DNA of 64,000 bases from Thermus caldilimi (GTDB lineage Bacteria > Deinococcota > Deinococci > Deinococcales > Thermaceae). A program made the position numbers and the translations under genes. The stretch covers positions 62,001-126,000 of the forward strand of contig NZ_CP038452.1 in the NCBI RefSeq assembly GCF_004684245.1, written 5' to 3'. The notes beneath the pieces were generated by a model, which made no database searches, was not told the origin of the DNA, and saw only the letters and a program-made list of their open reading frames with translations. This document shows positions 1-8,769 of this stretch, piece after piece (positions within the stretch are counted from its first letter, which is position 1; each line of letters starts with the position of its first letter).

Positions 1-33
1 CTGGGTGTTCCCAGCCCCAAAGGTAAGGCGGGG

Positions 34-1917
34 TTACTCCTCGAGGGTAGAGAGATCCCCGGGATCCTTGCCCAGCTCCTGGGCCTTGAGGAGGCGGCGC
101 AGGATCTTGCCCGAGCGGGTCTTGGGAAGCTTGTCCAGGAAGGCGATCTCGGAAGGGGTGGCGATGGGGCCAAGCTCCCGGCGCACGTGGGCGATGAGGC
201 TTTCCTTAAGCTCCTCCGAGGGAGCCTGGCCTAGCCGGAGCACCACGAAGGCCTTGATGGCCTCCCCCTTTAAGGGGTCGGGCACCCCGATCACGGCGGC
301 CTCGGCCACCGCGGGATGGGAGACCAGGGCGCTTTCCACGTCCGCGGTGCCGATGCGGTGGCCGGCCACGTTCAGGACGTCGTCCGCCCGGCCCAGGACG
401 CTAAAGTACCCATCCTCGTCCCGGCTGGCCACGTCGCCCGCCGCGTAGACGTTCCCCGGCACCTCCCGCCAGTACTGGAGGTAGCGGTCGTGGTTGCCCC
501 AGACGGTGCGCATCATGTGGGGGAAGGGGCGCTTCAGAACCAAGAGCCCCCCTTGCCCTGGGGGTACCTCCCGCCCTTCCTCGTCCACCACTGCCGCCTC
601 CACCCCCGGCAGGGCCACCCCGGCGAAGCCGGGTTTGGCGGGGAGGACGAGGGGGGTACCCAGGGTGGGGCCCCCGAGCTCCGTCTGCCACCAGTTGTCG
701 GCCACAAAGCCCCGCCTGCCCCCGTCCACCAGGTGCTGGTAAGCCCAGCGCAGGGCCTCGGGGTTTAAGGGCTCCCCGGCCACGGCCACGAGGCGCAAAG
801 AGGAAAGGTCGTATCGGGCAGGCCACTCGGGGCCGAACTTCATGAAAAGACGCACCGCGGTGGGGGCGGTGAACATCACGTTCACCCGGTAGTGCTCCAC
901 CGCCTGCCAGAAGGCCCCGGGGTCGGGGTAGTCGGGGGCTCCTTCCCGAAGGACGCTGGTAACTCCCTCCAGGAGGGGGGCGTAAACGATGTAGGAGTGG
1001 CCCACGATCCAGCCGATGTCGCTGGTGGCCCAGAAGAGGTCGTCGTCCTTTACGTCGAAGAAGGTGCGCAGGTGGTAGGTGGTGCCCACCATGTACCCCC
1101 CGTGCACGTGGACCACGCCCTTGGGCTTCCCCGTGGAGCCCGAGGTGTAGAGGATGAAGAGGGGGTGCTCCGCCTCCACCATCTCCGCCCGGGCCTCCGG
1201 GGGGCTTCCCCAGAGGAGTTCCTGGAAGTCGTAATGCCCCTCGGGAAGCTCCGCCTGGAAGGCCCGCTGGAACCAGACCACCTTTAGGGGCAGGTCCTGG
1301 ATGGCCTCTTCCGCGATGGAGCGGAGGTCCACCCCCTTGCCCCGGCGGTAGCTCACATCCCCGGCGATGAGGAGCTTGGCCCCGGCGTCCAGGATGCGTT
1401 CCCGCAGGGCGCTCACCCCAAGCCCGGCGTAGACCACGCTGTGGATGGCCCCCAGGTAGGCGGTGGCCAGCATGGCCATCACCCCCTCCAGGGTCAGGGG
1501 CATGTAGATCACCACCCGGTCCCCCCGTTCCACCCCCAGGCGCCTGAGCCCCGTGGCCAAGCGCCGCACCCGGTCCAGGAGCTCCCCGTAGGTGAGCTTC
1601 TCCTCCCGGCCGTCCTCGGAGAGGTAGAGGAGGGCCACCTTGTTCCTCAGGCCCCTTTCCACATTGCGTTCCAGGGCGTTGTAGACGGCGTTGGTGGTGC
1701 CTCCTAAGAACCAGCGGTGCTCGGGAAGGTTCCACTCCAGGACCTTTTCAAAGGGCTTCTCCCAGTGGAACCTCCGGGCCCATTCCCCCCAGAAGCCCTC
1801 GGGGTCCTCGAGGCTTCGCCGGTACTCTTCAGGAAAATTCTGGAGATTTGCCTTAAGGCGCACCTCCTCCGGGGCCCAAAGCCGCTTTTCCGCCTTAAGA
1901 AGCTTTTGCACCGCCAT
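34..1917 (-). CDS. AMP-forming acetyl-CoA synthetase paralogue (Acs-like), stand-alone
   Basis: This 627-residue cytoplasmic ANL-superfamily enzyme should convert a short fatty acid, ATP and CoA to acyl-CoA through an acyl-adenylate. The N-terminal Acs cap, the P-loop [10 protein letters not shown], the WWQTE motif, the hinge [13 protein letters not shown] and the C-terminal catalytic-lysine motif KTRSGKILRR are all present, so it looks active. Compared with canonical Acs, the pocket positions equivalent to Thr311 and Val386 (Salmonella numbering) read Val (GWIVGHS) and Ala (VAVAGEP), while the pocket Trp is kept; acetate or propionate are both possible. The ATG at 1917 is chosen because GGAGGAGG precedes it. 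It overlaps the upstream IclR-Acs gene by 23 nt, so the two are translationally coupled. Confidence 0.9.
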   Translation of the reverse strand: MAVQKLLKAEKRLWAPEEVRLKANLQNFPEEYRRSLEDPEGFWGEWARRFHWEKPFEKVLEWNLPEHRWFLGGTTNAVYNALERNVERGLRNKVALLYLSEDGREEKLTYGELLDRVRRLATGLRRLGVERGDRVVIYMPLTLEGVMAMLATAYLGAIHSVVYAGLGVSALRERILDAGAKLLIAGDVSYRRGKGVDLRSIAEEAIQDLPLKVVWFQRAFQAELPEGHYDFQELLWGSPPEARAEMVEAEHPLFILYTSGSTGKPKGVVHVHGGYMVGTTYHLRTFFDVKDDDLFWATSDIGWIVGHSYIVYAPLLEGVTSVLREGAPDYPDPGAFWQAVEHYRVNVMFTAPTAVRLFMKFGPEWPARYDLSSLRLVAVAGEPLNPEALRWAYQHLVDGGRRGFVADNWWQTELGGPTLGTPLVLPAKPGFAGVALPGVEAAVVDEEGREVPPGQGGLLVLKRPFPHMMRTVWGNHDRYLQYWREVPGNVYAAGDVASRDEDGYFSVLGRADDVLNVAGHRIGTADVESALVSHPAVAEAAVIGVPDPLKGEAIKAFVVLRLGQAPSEELKESLIAHVRRELGPIATPSEIAFLDKLPKTRSGKILRRLLKAQELGKDPGDLSTLEE

Positions 1918-4426
1918 ACTCCTCCTCCAATGCCGAAACATCCCCAGGGTCTACGCCCAGGAGTTCTGCCTTTAGGAGCCGCCTAAGGATCTTGCCGCTT
2001 CGGGTACGGGGCAGGCGTTCCACGAAGACGATCCGGGGCGGGGGGACCGGCCCCAGATGCCGCAGGAGGTGGGCCTTGATCTTCTCGGCCAGGAGGGCCT
2101 TAAGCTCCTCGGGCACCTCCTTTTTGGGAACCGTAAAGACCACGATCTCCTCACCCTCCTCCCCGGGGATCCCGATGGCGGCTGCCTCCGCCACCTGGGG
2201 GTGGGTGAGGGCGGCCGCTTCCACCTCGGCGGTGCCGAGCCGGACCTCCCCCACCTTGATGACCTCCTCGGAGCGACCCAGGATGCGGAAGTAGCCCTCC
2301 TCGTCCCAGGTGGCGAGATCCCCCGTCCAGTAGAGCCCGCCCCACCAGGGGCTTTCCCCTCCCAGGAGATCCACCATGTGGGCCGGCCCTGCCCTCAGGA
2401 GCACCAGGTGGCCCTTGGCCCCTGGAGGGAGGACCTGGCCTTCCGCGTCCACCACCCTTGCCTCCACCCCCGGCAAGGGGACGCCCACGAAGCCCGGCTT
2501 GGCGGGGAGGGTGAGGGGGGTGGCCAGGGCAGGGGCTCCCAGCTCGGTCTGCCACCAGTTGTCCAGGGGCCAGGCCAGGTGCTCCCGGGTCCAGCGCCAC
2601 ACCTCGGGGGCCAAGGCCTCCCCCACGCTCCCCACCAGGCGTAAGGAGGTGGGCCGGGCTTCCCCGTGGCGACGCAGGGTGCGGAGCACCGTGGGGGAGG
2701 TGAGGAGCACGTCCACCCCGAACCGCCTCAGTCTTTCGTAGAAGGCGGCGGGGTTGGGGTGGTCCGGCCGGTCCTCCACCAGGAGGCTGGTGCCCCCCAG
2801 GAAGAGCGGGGCGTACAGGCCGAAGGAATGTCCCACCACCCAGAAGAGGTCGGCGGTGGTGTGGAACACTTCCCCTGGCTTCAGGTCAAAGAGGTAGCGG
2901 AGGGCCCAGCTTACCCCCACCATGTACCCGCCGTGGCCGTGGACCACCCCCTTGGGCCTGCCCGTGGAGCCTGAGGTGTGGAGGATGAAGAGGGGATGCT
3001 GGGCGGGAACGGGGACGGCGTCCGCGGGCTTTCCCTCCGAGGCCCTTTCCAGAAACTCTGTGGTGCCCCGGGTGTGCCAGAGCACGGGGAGATCCAACCC
3101 CGAAAGGGCTGCCTCCACCACCGGCCTTAAGGGGACGAGCTGGCCCCGGCGGAAGTAGCCGTCGGCGGCCACCAGAAGGCGGGCCTGGCTTTGGAGAAGC
3201 CGCTCCCTTAAGGCTTCTGGGCCAAGGCCCACGGGCAGGGCCACGTGCACTGCTCCGATCCGCCCCAAGGCCAGGAGGCTCAAGGCAGCCTCCTGCCCCG
3301 TGGGCAGGTAGAGGGCCACCCGGTCCCCCCGCTTCACTCCCAAGGCCTGGAAGACCCCGGCGAGGCGGCGGGAGAGGTCTAGGAGTTCCCGGTAGGTCCA
3401 CTTTTCCAAGTGCCCATCCCCGTCCAGGGTGATGAGGGCCACCTGCTGGGCCTTTTCGGGCAGGTGGCGGTCTAAGGCGTTTAAGGCGGCGTTGGTGCGC
3501 CCTTCGCTGAACCAGGTGTGGGTGGCAGGGTCGTAGACCCTTTCCCAGGGGGTTTCCCAGTGGAATTCCCGGGCGAAGTTGCCGAAGAAGCTTTCGGGAT
3601 CCTCGAGGCTTGCCCGGTAGGCCCCGGGGTAGTCCCGCAGGTTGGCCCGTTCCTTAAGGGGGCAGGGAGGTTCCACCACCTCCACCTGGAGGCTGGGCTC
3701 CAGGGGAGGGGCCAGGCTGGGGGGCTCCGGGGGGCGCAGGTGGGCGGACACCCGGGCCACCTCGGAAAGGGCCCGGGCCAGGCGGCTGAAGGCGAAGGGA
3801 AAGCGCCTTGTGGGCACCACCACCCCCAAAGCCCCCAAAAGCTCCCCTCTCGGGCTGAAAAGGGGAGCCGCCAGGGCAGAAAGACCCAGGGCGTACTCCT
3901 CCATCTCCGCTGCCAGGCCCGATTCCCGGACCCGGGCCAGTTCCGCTTCCAGGGCCAGGGGATCGGTCAGGGTGTAGGGGGTTCTGGGGACGAGGGGAGG
4001 CAGGGGCAGGGCCCCGTAGGACAGAAGAACCTTGCCCAGGGCCAGGGCGTGGGCCTCCTCCGGTAGGGTGTCCCCCAGGGGATGGGGCTGGCCCTGCCGG
4101 CCCCGGGTTTTGAGCCGGATCCCTTCCGGGGTCAGAAGGGCCAGGTAGCACCGCTCCCGGGTGCGGAGATAGAGTTCCTCCAGGGCCTCCTCGAGGGGTG
4201 TGGTTTCCAGCCGGAGGGGCTTGGCCTGGCCCAGGCGGTACCCCCGCTCCGTCTTCACCGCGAAGCCCTCCTCCGCCAGGCTGTTCAAAAGGGCGTAGGC
4301 GGTGGAGAGGCTCTTCCCCAGGAGGCGGGCCACCTCCTTCACCTCCACCCCTTCCGGGTGCTCGGCCAGGTAGGCCAGGATGCGCAGGGCCGCCTGGACC
4401 GTGGAGAGGCTCCTCTTCCTGGCCAT
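1895..4426 (-). CDS. IclR-family regulator fused to an acetyl-CoA synthetase domain
   Basis: One uninterrupted frame of 843 residues joins two complete modules. Residues 5-65 form an IclR winged helix and 75-235 the IclR effector domain (AHALALGKVLLS at 125-136, Pro- and Gly-rich end of the domain at 186-205). Residues 255-843 are a full-length AMP-forming acetyl-CoA synthetase with P-loop TSGSTGRPKG (484-493), WWQTE (624-628) and catalytic Lys812 in RTRSGKILRR. The hinge region reads GRSEEVIKVGEVRLG (717-731) where Acs has [15 protein letters not shown]. The hinge Asp is therefore Glu, and the near-invariant Gly of the CoA-binding conformation is Glu. The gene is divergent from acs and heads a two-gene operon. 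I infer a metabolite-sensing or trigger-enzyme regulator of acetate use; whether it makes acetyl-CoA is unknown. No stop codon or remnant start separates the modules. Confidence 0.9.
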   Translation of the reverse strand: MARKRSLSTVQAALRILAYLAEHPEGVEVKEVARLLGKSLSTAYALLNSLAEEGFAVKTERGYRLGQAKPLRLETTPLEEALEELYLRTRERCYLALLTPEGIRLKTRGRQGQPHPLGDTLPEEAHALALGKVLLSYGALPLPPLVPRTPYTLTDPLALEAELARVRESGLAAEMEEYALGLSALAAPLFSPRGELLGALGVVVPTRRFPFAFSRLARALSEVARVSAHLRPPEPPSLAPPLEPSLQVEVVEPPCPLKERANLRDYPGAYRASLEDPESFFGNFAREFHWETPWERVYDPATHTWFSEGRTNAALNALDRHLPEKAQQVALITLDGDGHLEKWTYRELLDLSRRLAGVFQALGVKRGDRVALYLPTGQEAALSLLALGRIGAVHVALPVGLGPEALRERLLQSQARLLVAADGYFRRGQLVPLRPVVEAALSGLDLPVLWHTRGTTEFLERASEGKPADAVPVPAQHPLFILHTSGSTGRPKGVVHGHGGYMVGVSWALRYLFDLKPGEVFHTTADLFWVVGHSFGLYAPLFLGGTSLLVEDRPDHPNPAAFYERLRRFGVDVLLTSPTVLRTLRRHGEARPTSLRLVGSVGEALAPEVWRWTREHLAWPLDNWWQTELGAPALATPLTLPAKPGFVGVPLPGVEARVVDAEGQVLPPGAKGHLVLLRAGPAHMVDLLGGESPWWGGLYWTGDLATWDEEGYFRILGRSEEVIKVGEVRLGTAEVEAAALTHPQVAEAAAIGIPGEEGEEIVVFTVPKKEVPEELKALLAEKIKAHLLRHLGPVPPPRIVFVERLPRTRSGKILRRLLKAELLGVDPGDVSALEEEYGGAKAS

Positions 4427-4459
4427 TTGCGTTTATATTCCGTGGGCTAGGCCCCACCT

Positions 4460-4510
4460 GTCAAGAAAAGGAAGGTTTGGCAAATGGTGAAAAACCCCCT
4501 TTTTCTTGAC
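4460..4510. promoter_or_regulatory. Inverted repeat between divergent iclR-acs and acs genes (candidate operator)
   Basis: GTCAAGAAAAGG (4460-4471) and CCTTTTTCTTGAC (4498-4510) form an inverted repeat with one inserted T. Each arm contains the TTGAC of an outward-facing -35 element: the minus-strand TTGACA is at 4459-4464 and the plus-strand TTGACC at 4506-4511. A dimeric IclR-type protein bound here could block both promoters. For the minus-strand gene an AT-rich box (4432-4439) lies 19-21 bp from its -35, so that promoter is weaker than the plus-strand one. Confidence 0.55.
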
Positions 4511-4534
4511 CCCACCCGGGGGCCAGCCTATCCT
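4506..4534 (+). promoter_or_regulatory. acs promoter
   Basis: TTGACC (4506-4511) and TATCCT (4529-4534) are separated by exactly 17 bp. They are followed by AAGGGAGGG (4543-4551) just before the acs ATG at 4555. The -35 overlaps the right arm of the inverted repeat at 4460-4510. Confidence 0.7.
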
Positions 4535-4554
4535 TAGAGGCCAAGGGAGGGTAT

Positions 4555-6501
4555 ATGGACCGGATCGAAGGCGTTCTCAAGGAAGAGCGGGTGTTCTACC
4601 CCAGCGAGGAGTTCCGGAGCAAAGCCCACATCAAGAGCGAGGAAGAGTACCAGCGCCTCTACGAGGAAAGCCTGAAGGACCCCGAGGGCTTCTGGGGACG
4701 GGTGGCCTCCGAGCTCCACTGGTTCGAACCCTGGCAGAAGGTGCTGGAGGGGGACCTGCCCCATGCCAAGTGGTTCGTGGGGGGCAAGACCAATCTGTCC
4801 TACAATGCCCTGGACCGCCATGTCCAAACCTGGCGGCGCAACAAGGCGGCCCTCATCTGGGAGGGGGAGCCGGGGGAAGAGCGGGTCCTCACCTACCACG
4901 ACCTCTGGCGGGAGGTGCAGAAGTTCGCCAACGCCCTGAAGCGCCTGGGGGTGCGGAAGGGGGACCGGGTCACCCTCTACCTTCCCATGATCCCTGAGGC
5001 GGCCATCGCCATGCTGGCCTCGGCCCGCATCGGGGCGGTGCACTCGGTGGTCTTCGGGGGCTTTTCCAGCGGCGCTTTGGCCGAGCGCATCAAGGACGCA
5101 GAGGCCAAGGTGCTCATTACCGCGGACGGGGGCTACCGCCGGGGGCAGGTGGTGCCCCTGAAGCAGAACGCCGACGAGGCCCTTAAGGAGGTCTCCACCG
5201 TGGAGCACGTGGTGGTGGTGCGGCGTACCGGGGAGGAGGTCCCCTGGACCCCGGGCCGGGACCACTGGTGGCACGAGCTCATGGAAGCGGTTTCCGATCG
5301 GTGCGACCCCGAGCCCATGGAGGCGGAGGAGCCCCTCTTCATCCTCTACACCTCGGGCTCCACCGGGAAGCCCAAGGGGGTCCTGCACACCCTGGGCGGC
5401 TACATGACCTACGTCTACCTCACCACCAAGCTGGTCTTCGACCTCAAGGACGAGGACGTCTACTGGTGCACCGCGGACGTGGGCTGGATCACCGGCCACT
5501 CCTACGTGGTCTATGGCCCCCTTCTGAACGGGGCCACCACGGTGATGTACGAGGGGGCCCCCAACTGGCCCGAGCCCGACCGCTTCTGGCAGATCGTGGA
5601 CAAGTACGGGGTGAACATTCTCTACACTGCCCCCACCGCCATCCGCGCCTTCATGAAGTGGGGCGAGGGTTGGCCCTTGAAGCACCGCCTGGACACCCTG
5701 CGCCTTTTGGGCACCGTGGGCGAGCCCATTAACCCCGAGGCTTGGCTCTGGTACTACAACGTCATCGGTAAGGGGCGGTGCCCCATCGTGGACACCTGGT
5801 GGCAGACGGAGACCGGGGGCATCATGATCACCACCTTGCCCGGGGCGCACCCCATGAAGCCGGGCCACGCGGGGAAGCCCTTCTTCGGGGTGGTGCCGGA
5901 GATCCTGGACGCGGAGCACCGCCCCGTGGAGAACCCGGAAGAGGGCGGGCACCTCTGCATCGCCCGCCCCTGGCCCGGCATGCTCCGCACCGTCTGGGGG
6001 GACCCGGAGCGCTTCCTGCAACAGTACTTCAGCCAGCACCCCGGTAAGTACTTCACCGGAGACGGGGCCCGGCGGGATCAGGAGGGTTATTACCTGATCC
6101 TGGGCCGGGTGGACGACGTCTTGAACGTGGCCGGGCACCGGTTGGGCACCATGGAGATCGAGTCTGCTTTGGTGGCCCACCCCGCGGTGGCCGAGGCGGC
6201 GGTGGTGGGCCGCCCCGATCCCCTGAAGGGAGAGGCCATCGTGGCCTTCGTAACCCTGAAGGAGGGGCATGCGCCCTCGGAGGCCCTGCGGGACGAGCTC
6301 AAGGCCCACGTGGCCAAGGTGATCGGGCCCATCGCCCGCCCGGACGAGGTGCATTTCACGGATGCCCTGCCCAAGACCCGCTCCGGCAAGATCATGCGCC
6401 GCCTCCTGCGGCAGATCGCCGCCGGGGAGCAGGAGATCAAGGGGGATACCTCCACCCTCGAGGACCGCTCGGTGGTGGAGCGCCTCCGGCAGGGGGCCTA
6501 G
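4555..6501 (+). CDS. acs: Acetyl-CoA synthetase (canonical)
   Basis: This 648-residue cytoplasmic enzyme has the usual Acs length. It activates acetate to acetyl-CoA via acetyl-AMP. All core motifs are canonical: [18 protein letters not shown] in the acetate pocket, [10 protein letters not shown], hinge [15 protein letters not shown] and the catalytic-lysine motif [10 protein letters not shown]. It is the reference against which the two minus-strand paralogues look altered. The ATG at 4555 has a strong ribosome binding site and a 17-bp-spaced promoter. A GC-rich hairpin follows the stop, so it is probably monocistronic. The divergent IclR-Acs fusion is the obvious candidate regulator. Confidence 0.97.
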   Translation: MDRIEGVLKEERVFYPSEEFRSKAHIKSEEEYQRLYEESLKDPEGFWGRVASELHWFEPWQKVLEGDLPHAKWFVGGKTNLSYNALDRHVQTWRRNKAALIWEGEPGEERVLTYHDLWREVQKFANALKRLGVRKGDRVTLYLPMIPEAAIAMLASARIGAVHSVVFGGFSSGALAERIKDAEAKVLITADGGYRRGQVVPLKQNADEALKEVSTVEHVVVVRRTGEEVPWTPGRDHWWHELMEAVSDRCDPEPMEAEEPLFILYTSGSTGKPKGVLHTLGGYMTYVYLTTKLVFDLKDEDVYWCTADVGWITGHSYVVYGPLLNGATTVMYEGAPNWPEPDRFWQIVDKYGVNILYTAPTAIRAFMKWGEGWPLKHRLDTLRLLGTVGEPINPEAWLWYYNVIGKGRCPIVDTWWQTETGGIMITTLPGAHPMKPGHAGKPFFGVVPEILDAEHRPVENPEEGGHLCIARPWPGMLRTVWGDPERFLQQYFSQHPGKYFTGDGARRDQEGYYLILGRVDDVLNVAGHRLGTMEIESALVAHPAVAEAAVVGRPDPLKGEAIVAFVTLKEGHAPSEALRDELKAHVAKVIGPIARPDEVHFTDALPKTRSGKIMRRLLRQIAAGEQEIKGDTSTLEDRSVVERLRQGA

Positions 6502-6517
6502 CCCTGGGAAAAGGGGA

Positions 6518-6543
6518 GGGGCCGGGGAAACCCGGCCCCTTGT
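6518..6543 (+). terminator. Terminator hairpin after acs
   Basis: A 9-bp perfect stem GGGGCCGGG/CCCGGCCCC (6518-6526 and 6531-6539) has a GAAA loop and is followed by TTGTTA. The U-tract is short but the stem is very stable. Confidence 0.65.
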
Positions 6544-6584
6544 TATGCCACCCCACCCTGGCGAGAGCCGGGCGGGGACCTAGG

Positions 6585-6971
6585 CTATCCGGCCGGGCTC
6601 TTGTGCACGTGCACCACCTTCCAGCCCTCGGGGAAGCGCACCGCCACCCGGCTTTCGTTCACCGCCCGGTGCTTTAGCCCCCCTTCCGCCTCCACGGTGA
6701 GGAGCAGGGTGTAGGTGAAGATGGCCACCTCCCCGTAGCGCTGGAGGCGCTTTTCCAGGAGGTCTAAACGGTGAGGCCTTCCCGAGGTGGCCCAGTTGTG
6801 CTCGATCATGAAGCGGTGGAAGGCCAGGCCATCCAGGCGGTGGGGGGTCACGAACCACTCGTAAAGGGAAAGGTCGGGGTGGGTGGTGGCCTCATAGGTG
6901 GCCCAGTCCCCTTGGTAGATGCTGGTCAGGTGTTTTTCCAAAAACTCCCAAAGCTGGGCCTCGGTTTCCAT
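6585..6971 (-). CDS. SnoaL/NTF2-like (CaMKII-association-type) protein
   Basis: A 128-residue soluble protein with the alpha+beta-barrel pattern of SnoaL-like/NTF2 proteins. It has an N-terminal helix, a W-x-x-Y segment (DWATYEATTHPDLSLYEW), several beta strands and an ending typical of the group (EGWKVVHVHKSP). These folds serve as small hydrolases, isomerases or dimerisation modules, so no reaction can be assigned. It starts 3 nt after the methylmalonyl-CoA mutase stop on the same strand and is presumably co-transcribed with it. A role in acyl-CoA metabolism is inference from position only. Confidence 0.7.
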   Translation of the reverse strand: METEAQLWEFLEKHLTSIYQGDWATYEATTHPDLSLYEWFVTPHRLDGLAFHRFMIEHNWATSGRPHRLDLLEKRLQRYGEVAIFTYTLLLTVEAEGGLKHRAVNESRVAVRFPEGWKVVHVHKSPAG

Positions 6972-6974
6972 GCC

Positions 6975-8519
6975 TTACCTCCCCGGCTGATACTCCCCCC
7001 ACTCCTCCCTGAGCACCCCGCAGACCTCCCCTAGGGTGGCCCGGCGGCGGAAGGCCTCCAGCACGTAGGGGAAAAGGTTCTCGCTTCCCCGGGCCGCCTG
7101 GCGGAGGTTTTCCAGGCCGAGCCGGACGCTTTCCCCGTCCCGCCCGGCTTTGAAGGCGGCCAGCTCCCGCTTGCGCCGTTCGTGGAGCTCGGGGTCGATG
7201 CGCTGCACCGGGGTGGGCTCGTTCAGGGGGCTCTGGGGATCGGTGAAGCGGTTCACCCCCACGATGACCCGCTTGCCCTCCTCCACCTCCTTCTGGAACT
7301 GCCAGGCGGACTCCTCGATGGCCCGGCTGAAGTACCCCGCCTCCACCGCGGCCACCGCGCCCCCCAGGGCGTCGATCTCGGCGATGAGCCTTTCCGCCTC
7401 CCGCTCCAGCTCATCGGTGAGGTGTTCCACGTAGAAGCTTCCCCCCAAGGGGTCCACCGCCCGGGTGACCCCGCTTTCAAAGGCCAGGATCTGCTGGGTG
7501 CGGAGGGCGAGAAGGGCGCTTTTCTCCGTGGGGAGGCCCAGGGCCTCGTCGTAGGCGTTGGTGTGGAGGCTTTGAGTGCCCCCGAGCACCGCCGCCAGGG
7601 CCTGGTAGGCGGTGCGCACCACGTTGTTCAGGGGCTCCTGGGCGGTGAGGGTGGAGCCTCCCGTTTGCGTGTGGAAGCGGAGCATCCAGCTTCTCGGGTC
7701 CTTGGCCCCGAACTCCTCCCGCATGATGCGGGCCCAAAGCCTCCTGGCGGCCCGGAACTTGGCCGCCTCCTCAAAGATGTCCCCGTGGGCGGCGAAGAAG
7801 AAGGAAAGCCTAGGGGCAAACTCGTCCACCTTGAGGTCCCGTTCCAGGGCCGCCTTCACGTAGGCCTTGCCGTCCGCCAGGGTGAAGGCGATCTCCTGGG
7901 CGGCGGTGGCCCCCGCCTCGCGGATGTGGTAGCCGGAGATGGAGATGGTGTTCCACTTGGGCACCCGCTGGGCGCAGAACTCAAAGATATCGGTTACCAG
8001 ACGCATGGAAGGGCCCGGAGGGTAGATGTAGGTGCCCCGGGCGAAGTACTCCTTGAGGATGTCGTTTTGCACGGTGCCCGAGACCTTGTCCCAAGGTACC
8101 CCCTGCTCCTCCGCCACCAGGAGGTAGAGGGCCAGGAGCATCATGGCGGGGGCGTTGATGGTCATGCTGGTGGAGACCCGGTCCAGGGGGATGCCGTCAA
8201 AGAGTTTGCGCATGTCCTCGAGGGTGGCGATGGACACCCCCACCCGGCCCACCTCCCCCACGCTCATGGGATGGTCGGGGTCCAGGCCCAGCTGGGTGGG
8301 GAGGTCGAAGGCCACGCTGAGGCCCGTCTGGCCCTGGGCGAGGAGGTATCGGTAGCGGGCGTTGGACTCCTCCGCGGTGGAGAAGCCCGCGTACTGCCGC
8401 ATGGTCCAGAGCCTGTCCAGGTACATCCGGGGGTAGATGCCCCGGGTAAAGGGGTACTCCCCGGGGCGGCCAAGCCTTTCCCGGTAGCCTTCGGGTAGGG
8501 ACTCAAAGAGACCTTCCAT
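6975..8519 (-). CDS. Methylmalonyl-CoA mutase, catalytic (substrate-binding) subunit without B12 domain
   Basis: The 514-residue protein matches the TIM-barrel half of B12-dependent acyl-CoA mutases and interconverts methylmalonyl-CoA and succinyl-CoA. Diagnostic segments are [26 protein letters not shown] with the radical-stabilising Tyr, [20 protein letters not shown] with the catalytic His, and [13 protein letters not shown]. The DxHxxG cobalamin-binding domain is absent, and no gene in the window supplies it. The B12 subunit must therefore be encoded elsewhere, as in split archaeal and Thermus-type enzymes. It lies between a 45-residue membrane ORF and the SnoaL-like gene in a tight minus-strand operon. 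Isobutyryl- or ethylmalonyl-CoA mutase activity is possible but less likely. Confidence 0.9.
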   Translation of the reverse strand: MEGLFESLPEGYRERLGRPGEYPFTRGIYPRMYLDRLWTMRQYAGFSTAEESNARYRYLLAQGQTGLSVAFDLPTQLGLDPDHPMSVGEVGRVGVSIATLEDMRKLFDGIPLDRVSTSMTINAPAMMLLALYLLVAEEQGVPWDKVSGTVQNDILKEYFARGTYIYPPGPSMRLVTDIFEFCAQRVPKWNTISISGYHIREAGATAAQEIAFTLADGKAYVKAALERDLKVDEFAPRLSFFFAAHGDIFEEAAKFRAARRLWARIMREEFGAKDPRSWMLRFHTQTGGSTLTAQEPLNNVVRTAYQALAAVLGGTQSLHTNAYDEALGLPTEKSALLALRTQQILAFESGVTRAVDPLGGSFYVEHLTDELEREAERLIAEIDALGGAVAAVEAGYFSRAIEESAWQFQKEVEEGKRVIVGVNRFTDPQSPLNEPTPVQRIDPELHERRKRELAAFKAGRDGESVRLGLENLRQAARGSENLFPYVLEAFRRRATLGEVCGVLREEWGEYQPGR

Positions 8520-8528
8520 GCCTTAGTT

Positions 8529-8666
8529 TTACAGGAAAACGCGGACCAGGAGGAGGAAGAGGAATAGCACCCCGAGCACCAGGAAAAGGGGCGGCAACAG
8601 GAGGCTGTAGACCGCCAGCACGAGGGCTAGGAAGTCCTTCCAGTCGGGTGGGATGCTGTCCTTCAT
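8529..8666 (-). CDS. Small membrane protein, 45 residues
   Basis: This short reading frame encodes 45 residues: a charged N-terminus (MKDSIPPDWKDF) followed by about 30 almost purely hydrophobic residues ending RVFL. They form one long or two hairpin transmembrane segments around a double Pro. The sequence GGGGAGG directly abuts the ATG. It ends 9 nt before the mutase start on the same strand, so it would be the first gene of that operon. No family is recognised. The strong hydrophobic profile and operon position argue that it is real. Confidence 0.55.
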   Translation of the reverse strand: MKDSIPPDWKDFLALVLAVYSLLLPPLFLVLGVLFLFLLLVRVFL

Positions 8667-8731
8667 CCTCCCCTAGCATATTCTTTCCCGAGGCCCAAGG
8701 CTACCTTTGGCTTTGGCATCCATGGCTTTAC

Positions 8732-8763
8732 CGGTACATAGCTATACCGTTTTTTGCTAGCAT
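8732..8763 (+). promoter_or_regulatory. Promoter and near-palindrome upstream of the HxlR-like/min operon
   Basis: TAGCAT (8758-8763) lies 6 nt before the ATG at 8770, the spacing of a leaderless Thermus transcript. The near-palindrome CGGTACATAGCTATACCG (8732-8749; arms CGGTA/TACCG around TAGCTA) covers the -35 position. It is a plausible autoregulatory operator for the winged-helix protein encoded next. Confidence 0.5.
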
Positions 8764-8769
8764 TGGGCC

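Noticed and set aside
4534-6354. A 606-codon open frame antisense to acs, and similar long antisense frames over ilvD (15639-17276) and potA (10956-12413)
   Set aside because: They mirror strongly conserved genes, have Pro/Gly/His/Arg-rich translations with no recognisable domain, and are expected in very high-GC DNA where stop codons are rare.
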